Below, piece after piece: positions 1 through 7,736 of a DNA stretch of 10,128 bases (the stretch's first letter is position 1; each line of letters starts with the position of its first letter). Position numbers and translations under genes: made by a program. A model generated the notes under the pieces. The model saw only the letters and a list, made by a program, of their open reading frames with translations. It made no database searches and was not told the DNA's origin. The stretch is from Dipetalonema caudispina. Lineage: Eukaryota; Nematoda; Chromadorea; Rhabditida; Onchocercidae. The DNA lies in the NCBI GenBank assembly GCA_013365325.1, contig JABVXV010000735.1:1310-11437 (forward strand), written 5' to 3'.

Positions 1-67
1 TTACCGTTATTATATTATTATTATTAGTAGAATTGATATAAAAAGATTTGACAGACAAGCCAGAAAG

Positions 68-1306
68 ATGAAGGAAGAAGAGTTTTTTTGTAGTGAAAGT
101 GAAAAACTATTAGATAATTATGAGGCAACGTATTCTGCGCAAGAATTAAATGTTTCACTGAGCTAAAATAACTGGCTGATATTCTTCTTTAGATTGAAGA
201 TTTACGAGCGAAGTTGGAGCGTCAAAGTATTGATGACGCAAGGATGGAGGTCCCAGAAGCGGACTTGTTGCGTCGCACAAGTCCTCCGCCATCCCGCGTC
301 TTCACGGAAGAACCAGTGTCGGTACTGGTCAACGATGAAGGAGCTTTGGAAGAAGAAGAGATGGCGGAGCGGCGTCAGATGTCATACGAACCACTCCTCA
401 ATGAGGAAGATATCGATATGACACCAAGAGCGCTGGCAATAGTTCCGGAATGCAGGGAAGTGGCAAAAACACGCGAAATCGTACTGTAAGTTTCATTTCT
501 AGCTATGCAAATTTAGCAAGAAGTAATATTGGCATAATTTAGCATCATAAATAATTATTGTGAGAATTTATGCATTTTTCATTATCAATATGCTTCAGGC
601 GTTCTCGGACTATAGCAGTCTCAGTTGTGGAAGAAGAAAGAAGTGAGGTGGTGCCAGCAGATTGGGAATTCCATGTACCGGCAATGGAAGGTTTGCCAGA
701 AAAGTACCAACAGCTGCTGGTCACTCCGAAAACCGACCCGTACAAGGTGATTCGGAACGAGGGCGGGTCGTCCACAATTGGTAAAATTTATATGTATTTC
801 ATTAGTTAATATAATTGATAAGTTTGGCGAAAATCTAAATTGGATTTAAATAAATTTGTTGAAAGTGAATTTTAAAGCATGTCGTATTTTCAGAATGCGG
901 TCTTTGTGGGAAGAGATTTGGGACCTTGAAAGGGTGGCGGATCCACGCCACAAAAATACACACTCAGAATGGTGAGTTTAATTTCAAGTAGTACAATTTG
1001 AAAAATTTTGACGAGAGATTTTTTTTCGAGAAGTTATTATTAGAGAATAATTTACATGCAAAAAAAAGTTTAAAGTTTTAATGGAATATATCTTTTTCAG
1101 GCTTTTGCCAAAAATGTGGCCATTTTATTAGTGTGCCACATGCGGCTTCTGTTGAAGTGATCAGAGCCTCGATGGAGCTCCATACTTTGGAATGGTGCCC
1201 CAAGGCTACGAAAGCTGTAGTATCCGAAAGGGCTACAAAGCGAAGAAGGCTCGAATTAGTGGGTAGAAGCGAAGAAGCGCAGCATTATTACATTCCTGGT
1301 TGGTAA
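68..1306 (+). CDS. Spliced gene for a two-zinc-finger protein (C2H2 + C2HC), about 280 residues
   Basis: Five exons join without a stop: 68-151, 193-485, 599-780, 894-971, 1101-1306; introns 41, 113, 113 and 129 bases, phases 0, 2, 1, 1, with donors such as GTAAGT and GTGAGT and acceptors CTTTAG, GCTTCAG, TTTTCAG. Residues 29-60 are charged and could form a coiled coil; 61-125 are acidic with a short proline run; 127-186 are unrecognised. Residues 188-209 form a C2H2 finger (C188, C191, H204, H209, F195 in the core, W201 where Leu is usual). Residues 215-245 form a C2HC finger (C215, C218, H240, C245, 21 residues between the pairs). A basic patch at 259-262 (KRRR) could be a nuclear signal. 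Nucleic-acid binding in the nucleus is inferred from the fingers only. The frame stays open upstream of ATG 68 to the window edge, with a possible acceptor (TTTGACAG) at 47-54, so the N terminus may lie outside. C2HC after C2H2 recalls N-terminal fingers of R2-type retrotransposons, but no reverse transcriptase follows. Exons and phases are solid; family is open. Confidence 0.8.
894..1303 (+). other. Zinc-finger-encoding exon pair of the left gene
   Basis: Each finger sits on its own exon: the C2H2 finger fills exon 894-971 and the C2HC finger opens exon 1101-1303, and the introns on both sides of the C2H2 exon are phase 1. This one-finger-per-exon, symmetric-phase layout would let the C2H2 exon be skipped or copied without breaking the frame. 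The spacing is C-x2-C-x12-H-x4-H for the first and C-x2-C-x21-H-x4-C for the second, with five residues between the last ligand of the first and the first ligand of the second. The exons are visibly GC-richer than the introns around them, which supports coding use. Confidence 0.75.
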
Positions 1307-1396
1307 AAGTTTTTTTTGAAAATTACGCTAAACATTTTTGCAATTTACTTCCTTATTAATTTGTTTCTTTCCAACAATCTTAGAATATTTTTTCAG
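1303..1396 (+). other. Possible last intron whose removal creates a split TGA stop
   Basis: GTAAAA at 1303 and TTTTTTCAG ending at 1396 make a plausible 94-base intron. The unspliced frame reads TGG TAA (Trp then stop at 1304-1306). Spliced, the two bases TG left at 1301-1302 join A1397 to give TGA. Either way the protein ends within one residue of the same place. If spliced, the exon-like block beyond would be untranslated, or reached only by reading through. Confidence 0.4.
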
Positions 1397-1524
1397 ATGC
1401 ATCGATCTGACCACGTTTCTACCTGTACCTTCAATGGAAGCATGCAGACAGTTTGATAGTCATTGCTGACCAACTACCGCCAATTGCCAAACCGCTCTAA
1501 AATCGAAGTTTTTATCTTCGCGCA
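1397..1524 (+). other. Exon-like block after the stop, probable 3' untranslated exon
   Basis: The block starts after TTTTTTCAG and ends before CGCAG|GTAATT. It is GC-richer than the flanks (runs such as ACTACCGCC and AACCGCTC), as the coding exons are. In the frame that follows the split TGA it stays open for 23 more codons (1398-1466) with Cys at both ends, then meets TGA at 1467. It could be a 3' untranslated exon, or former coding sequence cut off by a base change at 1397. No AATAAA site follows at once, so the transcript end is not located. Confidence 0.4.
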
Positions 1525-1912
1525 GGTAATTTATTCAGTTACTGATTAGTTTAAGCTGTTGAATTTTTGTGTTGATTATTTTCTATGTTTCTAATTTCCA
1601 TGTTGTAATAATTGTTTTGGATTAGTGATTTTGCAGTTAATTTCTAAATTTCCAATTCTTTCTCTCTCTATCGATAAAATTTCAACGAATCAAAATTCAG
1701 ACCGGTTGGTAATTTTGAAAGAACCATGCTATCATAGCATTTGACCCTCGCCTTTCCCCCCGCTCCTGCAAAAATAGCCTAAAGAGCTTTCTTTCCACTG
1801 TTTAATTTTCTGCATATTTTATTCCTGACTATCTAAATTTGCTTTTGTTTAACTCTGGAATTTTTAGGTTTTGAAAATAATCTTTGTTCACAGTTTATGT
1901 TGAAATATTTTA
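1525..1912. other. Spacer with a small hairpin and a C-rich patch; no gene seen
   Basis: Mostly AT-rich. A short GC-richer island at about 1700-1800 follows a TTCAG at 1696-1700, so it may be another untranslated exon of the left gene. Inside it lie a perfect 6-base-stem hairpin with a 3-base loop (ATGCTA-TCA-TAGCAT, 1726-1740) and a pyrimidine run with six Cs in a row at about 1744-1768. Open frames here are short and not protein-like. Confidence 0.4.
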
Positions 1913-2200
1913 AAAAAGACAAAAAAAAGAAAAAATAAAAAACAAAAAAAGAACAAAAAAGAAGAAAAGAAAAAAGAAAAAAAGAATAAAAAAGAGTAAA
2001 AAAAGAAAAAAAAGAAAAGTGAAAAAAGAAAAATAAAGCGAAAAAGTAAAAAAAGAAAAAGAAAAAAAAAATAAAAAAAGAAAATGAAAATAAAAAAGAA
2101 AAAAGAATAAAAAAAGAAAAAAAATAAAGAGAAAAATTAAAAAAGAAAAAGAAAAAAAAAACAAAAGAAAATAAAAATAAAAAAGAAAAAGCCAAAAAAA
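1913..2200 (+). repeat. Purine-only A-rich low-complexity tract
   Basis: About 290 bases made almost wholly of A runs of 3 to 10 broken by single G and occasional T or C. There is no fixed unit, though A5-8/G steps are common. The boundaries are sharp: T-rich DNA resumes directly at each side, so strand bias flips twice within a few bases. The minus-strand reading (about 80-120 residues, nearly all Phe with some Leu and Ser) is a product of composition and not a gene. It could be an expanded poly(A) tail of an old retroposed insert, but no target-site duplication was found around it. Confidence 0.75.
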
Positions 2201-5200
2201 AATCGGATTATTACATTGTTCATGCCTGTTAATTTATCTTTTTATAGTTGTAATTAATTATTTATTCTTCTTGCTAATATTGTTTATGGTTGTTTGTTTG
2301 TTTTTTGTTTATGACTAATATATTTCTTGCCATAAATTTGATCGTTTGTTATTTTTGTTTTTATTGCTAAAATATTTTTTGATTACTTTTTATCAATTAC
2401 AATTAATTTGTTTGTGTTGCAATTAATAATTGCTTTTTTACTTATGATCTTTCGATTTTTATGCAGTAACCAAAAATTTTTCTTCGTTTTGTTTCTTTTG
2501 ATCCTAATGGTTGTAATTAATTGGCATTTTACTAGGAGTTTTCTATGCAGCCATTAGTTACTTTTTGAGGAAATTCGATTGTTTTCATTTTAAATGGTTT
2601 TAGTCATAGCAAATTATATTAGTTTCCATGTTTTAATTGAGATGTTTCTAAATTTGTGTGAAAGATTGTTACAAGGTATTTTTTGTTTTATAATTAGCTC
2701 AATTATGATTCTCTCTTTATTTTATTCTGCTCAGTTGTATTTTTAGTGATATCTAGAATAATTATTAGAAAGTAAGGCCTTTTTTTTTTGTTTGGTTGCG
2801 GATGTAGTACTTTTTATTTTCTCATGACTGTTAACGAGTGATTTACAGGAAAAGTGAATAATTTATAACAAATGATTAACATTTCAAAATGAGTAGCTGT
2901 GTTGATTAGTTATTACTACTTTTGTAATAACAAATTACCGTTGAATAGCACGAGATGACAATTTTACTATAATTATGCTCTAATAGATATATTATGAATT
3001 TTAATTGTGAATATTTGCCCAATTTTATTTATAAGATTACACATCGTTACATTGTATTGCAATTTGTTTTTACTTTTTTCTTTTTTTTTTTTTTTTTTTT
3101 TTGTATTGCAAAATTAGGGGATATTAATTATCGAATATTTAAAAGTCTTTATTCTTGTTTATGTTTGAATTAACCTTTTTTATCATTATTTTTTTTTTCA
3201 AATCTCTTCTATTTCAACTTTGTATCATATACTAAATTGTAACAATTATGTGTGTGTTTCGATTTTTTTTTTTTTTAATCGGTATATTTAAAATTGGAAG
3301 TGAGGATTTGTGTTTCTAATGTTGTGACTATTTATGTTTCTAATGCTGTTATTTGTCGTATTGTTATTTTTAAATTTAAAAAATCTTTTGAAGACATTGT
3401 TTGTTCGATTCATCGCTTGTTATGTATCATCCACAAGTTTGCTATTATGAATAGTAATTGCTAAAATTTTGTTTAAAGAGATTTGATTATAATTTTTATT
3501 TGTAAGACTAATTTTACTGCTTCTTTTAGGTACTTTCATTATCGATTTTGTGCATCTTTGTCCTTCACCAATTTTTCTTTTCCTAAACATAGCGGTCTTA
3601 TCAAATTTGTTGATCTTTAACAATAGGAATAACTATGAGGAATTTGTATGTTAGATTTTATTGAAATATCCTTTTTGCATCTGTTAATCTAAAAATATTT
3701 GATCGCATAGTAATTGTTATTTTACCTGACATTAACGCTCTGTTTGCGGAGATGCCAAGGATAATCTTCCCATATTGATTATTCCAATGGATGAATTTGC
3801 TTTCTGTTTGCTCTGTTTATCATCGATATCATTTTTTCTTGGATCGTTGAGTGCCTTAAAATGAACAAATTTAAAAACTTTCAACTTTTGACTGTTTCTG
3901 TCGTTTTTGTTATCCGTGAATTTTACCTTGATTTTCAACTATGTTGAATTTTTTGTGTCTTTTATTTTAAATTTTTGGTAGGATTATCCTATTTGCTTTT
4001 CAACCGTTGCAAATATTCAACTGTTTGTTTTTATTTCAATTGTTACAATGTTGGAGATTGTGTTCGTTTCATTCACCTATCTTTTTTTAATTTCATTTAT
4101 CTGAAAATTTTGCTATGAACTCTAGTAGTTTGCTCGTTTGCTTTCGTTATGTTTTTTGATAACACTTCCCTTCTATTTTATCAATATTAGAAATTTTTTT
4201 AATACTTAATTAAAACATAAACTTACAAACAGTTCTGTATCTCAATGCTTTTTCTTTTCGAGTTTGACATTTAAGACTTAGATTTGTCCCATTGCCTTTT
4301 CTGCCAGTAATTAACCTTACATTTTACATACACTAAATTAAACATAATTTCTGTTTTTTTATTTTCCATTCTTTCTATTTGTCTTATATTTTTATATTCT
4401 TTATTCTATTCGTTTCTCACAATATGTCATGTTTTGTTTTTTGAATGAAAATATGATATTGTAAGCGTATTATCCCATTTTGAATTAATTATTTCCATTT
4501 TCGATTTATTACTTGCACTTCATGCACAGTTTCATTCGTGTGTATTTTATTTCACTTACTTTATGTTTCTCCCCAATTTGACCTTTTGCATGCTGTTTTC
4601 TTACTTTGTGTTGGTTATATTTTCTCGTCGATGTGTACTTAATAATTCGCATTCTTTATCATATCCTTTTGGGAAAAAAGTAATTATTTTATCTTTTGAC
4701 AAAAATTTTTTGTAGAAATTTGAAATTAATGGTAGGATTTTGTTACTTATGTATGCCAAAGTGAAAGTCATCTTTGATATGTTGCATCGCTTCGACATTT
4801 TATTTTTACAAGATGTGTTTTTAAATTCTTGAAATTATGAATTCTTTTTTTTTTGGATGTTCGATTTCCTTCTTTCATTATTTAATACCTGAACTATTTT
4901 TTGAGTAATTTTCGAAATATTGGACTTCTTTGTTGAAATCTTATTAATCTTCAGAAATTTTCTTATTGCATGCTTTTTTTCCTTTAATCTCATTCGAAGG
5001 ACAGTATTGAATTCCATGCAACTATCAAATCTTTTTCTGTTAATCATCTCTTCTGCATGTCTTTCTTATTAGTTATACTAAATTGTCTTTTTGTTAACTT
5101 CACTAACTGCATGTCTTTTCATTAATTTGGATTATATCTTAGTTTACTTGATATTATCGATCATTTACGGATAATATTTTAGATCACTTGTAATTGCTCA

Positions 5201-5403
5201 CCTGTATTAGGAGGATTTGTTTTTCTACTTATACTTATTGCATGCTATTTTATAACTCATTTACTGCGTTACATTTTTTACTCCTCCTCGTGCAAGGTGA
5301 ATGTTTTTTTCTTTTTTTTTTTTTGATTTTATGCTCGAAGTAATATATTTTATTGCATCAATTAATTACCAAATACATTCATTTTTGCTGTGTCCATTTT
5401 TTT
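2201..5403. other. Gene-free T-biased region with worn satellite copies at its right end
   Basis: About 3.2 kb in which the plus strand is strongly richer in T than A, with many T runs (for example near 2781, 3263 and 5308). Open frames on either strand reach only about 70 codons, lack domain-like content and have no convincing exon structure. From about 4588 onward, TGCATG followed by a T-rich stretch recurs irregularly (4588, 4968, 5054, 5108, 5239). This matches the core of the array beginning at 5404. The copy at 5229-5243 carries TACTTATTGCATGC, the variant that dominates, inverted, at the right end of the window. I read the block as decayed satellite plus unassigned AT-rich DNA. Confidence 0.5.
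3052..3111. repeat. Poly-T insert flanked by an 11-base direct repeat
   Basis: TTGTATTGCAA stands at 3052-3062 and again at 3101-3111, identical, with a 38-base block between them that is almost all T (one long run of about 22). A poly-T block between identical short direct repeats looks like a target-site duplication around a minus-strand poly(A)-only insertion. Slippage and growth of a T run inside a duplicated word would give the same picture. Confidence 0.5.
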
Positions 5404-5809
5404 GAATGCTTTTTGTTGGTTTTACTGTTTGCATGCTTTTTGTTCGTTTGACTGATTGAATGCTTTTTGTTAATTTTACTGATTGAATGCTTTTTGTTAA
5501 TTTTACTGATTGCATGTTTTTTGTTAGTTTTACTGATTGCATGCTTCTTGTTCGTTTTACTGATTGCATGCTTTTTGTTTGTTTTACTGATTTAATGCTT
5601 TTTGTTAATTTTACTATTCGGATGCTTTTTGTTAGTTTTTACTGATTGCATGCTTTCTGTTCGTTTTACTGATTGCATGCTTTTTGTTGGTTTTACTGAT
5701 TGCATGCTTTTTGTTGGTTTTACTGATTGCATGCTTTTTGTTCGTTTTACTGATTGCATGCTTTTTGTTAGTTTTACTGATTGCATGCTTTTCGTTAGTA
5801 ATTGTTCTA
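5404..5809 (+). repeat. 27-base tandem satellite, about 15 copies
   Basis: Copies begin at 5404, 5431, 5458, 5485, 5512, 5539, 5566, 5593, 5620, 5648, 5675, 5702, 5729, 5756 and 5783 (the last fades out). The unit is GCATGC, then TTTTTGTTNG, then TTTTACTGATT. The period is exactly 27 except one 28-base copy (5620-5647, an extra T). Copies from 5648 to 5782 are the most alike; those at 5404-5647 carry more changes, such as GAATGC for GCATGC. Each unit opens with the palindrome GCATGC and has T5 and T4 runs whose starts are 10 bases apart, about one helical turn, so the array may be curved. There are no unique spacers, so this is not a CRISPR array. Confidence 0.9.
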
Positions 5810-5820
5810 TTAACTTTTTA

Positions 5821-5842
5821 TTTGTTTATACAAATAAACAAA
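5821..5842. repeat. Perfect hairpin at the edge of the satellite
   Basis: TTTGTTTAT (5821-5829) and ATAAACAAA (5834-5842) are exact reverse complements around the loop ACAA. The hairpin lies about a dozen bases beyond the last worn satellite copy, where the plus strand stops being T-biased. It could mark the array boundary. A minimal palindrome in AT-rich DNA can also arise by chance. Confidence 0.6.
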
Positions 5843-6131
5843 ACAGGAATTCTAGAGAAGGTTATCCTATATTATTACTTTTACCTTTTTTATTTATTAA
5901 TATTTTAATATATGTTTAATACTGTAACATCTTCCTGTGTTTTATGCGAAATCCTCAAATCTTTTTTGTTTGAGATTGAATTTTTAGTAAAAAATATTAT
6001 GCTAAGCAAAAACTTTGATAAAAAGAAAGAGTGAAGTTTCAGTTTTTGAAAAATTTTATTGAGAAAACAAAAATATTTACAGACGTGTGAATAAACTAAT
6101 TCAAGCAATTACTAAAGGATCATTTTTATAG

Positions 6132-6250
6132 ATTAAGAAAAAAAAAAATAAATTCGGAACAACGGATACTAATTTTCTACCAATCATTCGAAACGCAGAT
6201 GTCACAAGCAAGACTACCGATGCATCAGACACTGCAGATACATCTTGTAG
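6132..6250 (+). pseudogene. Out-of-frame leading piece of the repeat-protein gene
   Basis: After TTTTTATAG (acceptor-like, ending 6131) an open frame runs from 6132 to the TGA at 6333. It starts with a lysine-rich stretch and then reads as a Thr/Ser/Asp-rich segment. Residues from about 6189 (R-N-A-D, then T-D-x-S) can be laid on the repeat unit found in the next exon (E-N-A-E, then T-D-L-S). The related units from 6284 onward lie in a different frame, one base back. This therefore looks like one more repeat copy separated by a frameshift, or intron sequence holding a dead copy. Beyond about 6250 this frame is probably not the used one. Confidence 0.3.
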
Positions 6251-6620
6251 TGGAATTTCCCACAATCAATCGAATCCATTGGTAACGTTGAATCAATATG
6301 CGAACCAATCAACAGTCGTAACGTGGAACCCGTGAAGTTGCGTTTTATGATCATTTTCAATAACAGTGAACTGATACGTAACACTGATCTGTCTCGTAGC
6401 TTAGTTACTTTAAGAAATATGAACCTTTCCCCAAATGTCGAGGTAAACCGTAATTGTATGGTAGACTTACAGCACGTAGCCCAATTGTTGACATTTCGCG
6501 AAACTGGCAAATACATTTCTTGTGCAGGATTTATTGCGAGATATGAAAATGCAGAAATGGTCTGTAATACCGACCTGTCACGTAATATAAAAGAAATTCG
6601 TAAAATTACTCACGGGAAAT
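6251..6620 (+). CDS. Repeat-bearing exon of an unrecognised protein
   Basis: The frame is open from 6251, just after TTGTAG, to the TGA at 6632-6634. A good donor, GGGAAAT|GTAAGC, lies at 6620/6621 and leaves phase 1. No ATG suits a start before residue 33, so this is probably an internal exon. It holds four diverged copies of a unit of about 24 residues beginning N-x-E at 6284, 6362, 6434 and 6548. The clearest pair reads NSELIRNTDLSRS and NAEMVCNTDLSRN, followed by a hydrophobic-R-x-hydrophobic end. Between these two, Asn, Thr, Asp and Ser codons differ mostly at synonymous positions (ACT/ACC, GAT/GAC, TCT/TCA), which suggests the protein was under selection as the copies diverged. The first copy (ESICEPINSRNVEPV) keeps S-R-N. 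I do not recognise the family and assign no function. Confidence 0.5.
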
Positions 6621-6810
6621 GTAAGCATTGATGTTATCTGTTATCATCTCATGTATACTTCTTGTAATATATTATGAAAAATTTTGGGAGCTTCCTATAT
6701 AATTCTATTAGCAACTTTCTCAATCATTTGCATCACTATTCATAGAATAATTCATGGAAATATAACTTAATTACAGCAGTAATGAATGAATGGTCGAAAA
6801 TTGCCGTCAG

Positions 6811-6879
6811 ATGAGGTGGATCAATTACAACAACCTTGGACATCTCAGTCACTATTGTTAAATGCAAAAGAAATTAAAG
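6811..6879 (+). CDS. 69-base exon of the repeat-protein gene
   Basis: The exon lies between GCCGTCAG (ending 6810) and AAAG|GTTAGT (6879/6880). Joined to the exon ending at 6620, the split codon is T+AT (Tyr) and the frame continues for 22 codons, starting E-V-D. Intron before it: 190 bases. The peptide can be laid on the repeat unit of the previous exon: QQPWTSQSL opposite CEPINSRNV. It is one repeat long and enters and leaves in phase 1, the geometry expected where exons and repeat units were duplicated together. A longer version starting at ATG 6786 in the same frame is possible if this is instead a first exon. Confidence 0.4.
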
Positions 6880-7004
6880 GTTAGTAATTGTTTTGTTTTT
6901 GCATAACTTTGGCAAATGCAAACAATGAATCTACACCAATAGCTTTAAATCCAGTAAACAAAAATAAAAAATATGGATAAGAAATGATATTATGGAATAT
7001 TAAG

Positions 7005-7073
7005 CGAACACAGAAGGACATCAGAAATTGTTGGACATGGAATTAAATAATGGAAAATTTATTCATTTTAATG
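7005..7073 (+). CDS. Second 69-base exon of the repeat-protein gene
   Basis: The exon lies between ATATTAAG (ending 7004) and AATG|GTAATA (7073/7074). The split codon G+CG (Ala) keeps the frame, and 22 codons follow, starting A-N-T-E-G, so the N-x-E mark of the repeat is kept while the rest has drifted. It has exactly the same length and phase as the exon at 6811. Codon content is ordinary for a protein (mixed Glu, Lys, Leu, Asp, Gly), and the other two frames are closed. The acceptor is weak by the TTTCAG standard. An alternative piece at 6943, after ACCAATAG, is also in phase and would end at TAA 6978. Confidence 0.4.
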
Positions 7074-7192
7074 GTAATATTTATCACATAAATTATTTTT
7101 ATGTAATGGTACCGTTAACGTTATTTTTAAATCCAAATAACCAACTTAATTAATATTTAACCTTGAAACTGAATATTTTTCAACACAATTAG

Positions 7193-7292
7193 CTCCCTTG
7201 CACCCATTGAAACTAAATTACCTGAAAAAACAGAAGAAGAAAAGTTGAGTGATACAGCGATTAAAAATTCAATTGCATCACTAAATCACTAA
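7193..7292 (+). CDS. Possible last exon of the repeat-protein gene, frame ambiguous
   Basis: The exon follows ACACAATTAG (ending 7192). Joined in phase to the exon ending at 7073, it reads 17 more codons with a lysine-rich end and stops at TGA 7246-7248, giving about 187 residues counted from 6251. A different frame (from 7194) is longer and looks more like protein: it runs S-L-A-P-I-E-T-K, then an acidic-basic stretch, to TAA 7290-7292. That frame does not match the preceding donor phase. Either the shorter lysine-rich tail is right, another exon is missed, or the gene carries a second frame break. Confidence 0.35.
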
Positions 7293-7356
7293 AAATTAAT
7301 TGAATAACACATCCTAATTTTTGAAGTTACAATTTTTAGAACATATATAGAAAAGT

Positions 7357-7550
7357 TTATTTCTTCTCTGATTGGATGGTACTAAGGATGTCCACTAATC
7401 TTACATCAATCTAAGCGGTCAATTTATTCAATTTTCATAGTAAATTTACTTTGTCCGTTGTGTTCCCAACTATCCATGTGTCGTTTTTTATGCCAATCGG
7501 CACTTTGCAACTCGCTATGTTCGGAAAATATGTACTATGACCGATCATAT
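7357..7550 (-). CDS. Two terminal exons of a small minus-strand gene
   Basis: Exon 7550-7450 and exon 7410-7357 join across a 39-base intron (ACAAA|GTAAAT at 7450/7449; CCGCTTAG ending at 7411) in phase 0. The size is close to the 41-base intron of the left gene. The joined frame from ATG 7548 gives 50 residues ending at TAA 7359-7357. It is protein-like: Cys-Lys-Val-Pro-Ile-Gly-Ile in the middle of the first exon, then Trp-Ile-Val-Gly-Asn, and DVRLVDILSTIQ near the end. AATAAA overlaps the stop codon and could serve as the polyadenylation signal. CATCGCAG ending at 7551 could instead be an acceptor entering in phase 1, with exons further right. I do not recognise the product. It converges with the plus-strand repeat gene. 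Confidence 0.4.
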
Positions 7551-7736
7551 CTGCGATGTTTTAATGAATTTTTTTCACAATCATTTAAAGTAAGATATGA
7601 TGTGGTAAATTACATGTAATGTATTATACAGTATCGCTTACAGATGTGACACAGTAATTACACCTCCCTTAAATGCTTATAAAAACAATAAATTTCATTT
7701 TTTGTTCACTACAAATAAACAATTAATGAAAGGAAA

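Noticed and set aside
1833..2195. Minus-strand frame of 120 codons, almost all Phe
   Set aside because: It is the translation of the A-rich tract; low complexity, no domain or exon support.
3395..3420. tRNA-like GTTCGATTC box
   Set aside because: The flanks do not pair as a T arm, and no A box or acceptor stem lies at the right distance.
3420..5047. Minus-strand frames of 65-70 codons (3420-3623, 3732-3938, 4601-4798, 4835-5047)
   Set aside because: Lys/Asn/Ile-rich readings expected from T-biased DNA. There is no domain, no GC-richer exon and no coherent splice signals.
5404..5809. CRISPR-like array of 27-base repeats
   Set aside because: Copies abut directly without unique spacers, and the setting is eukaryotic. 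It is a satellite.
5602..5919. Plus-strand frames across the satellite reading repeated Leu/Phe/Cys units
   Set aside because: They only restate the 27-base unit and continue into AT-rich flank.
5905..6108. Minus-strand frame of 67 codons
   Set aside because: Phe/Leu/Lys-rich AT-driven reading with no context, next to the satellite edge.
6256..6262. TTTCCCA as a slippery site for programmed frameshifting
   Set aside because: The heptamer lies in the downstream frame, so a backward shift there would not link the two repeat-coding frames. No strong pseudoknot is apparent after it.
6214..6516. Minus-strand frame of 100 codons
   Set aside because: It is the opposite strand of the repeat-bearing exon. 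The internal repeats and synonymous differences support the plus strand, and no splice or start context favours the minus one.
6644..6718. Short frame with a hydrophobic start resembling a signal peptide
   Set aside because: About 24 codons inside a likely intron, and the composition alone explains the hydrophobic run.
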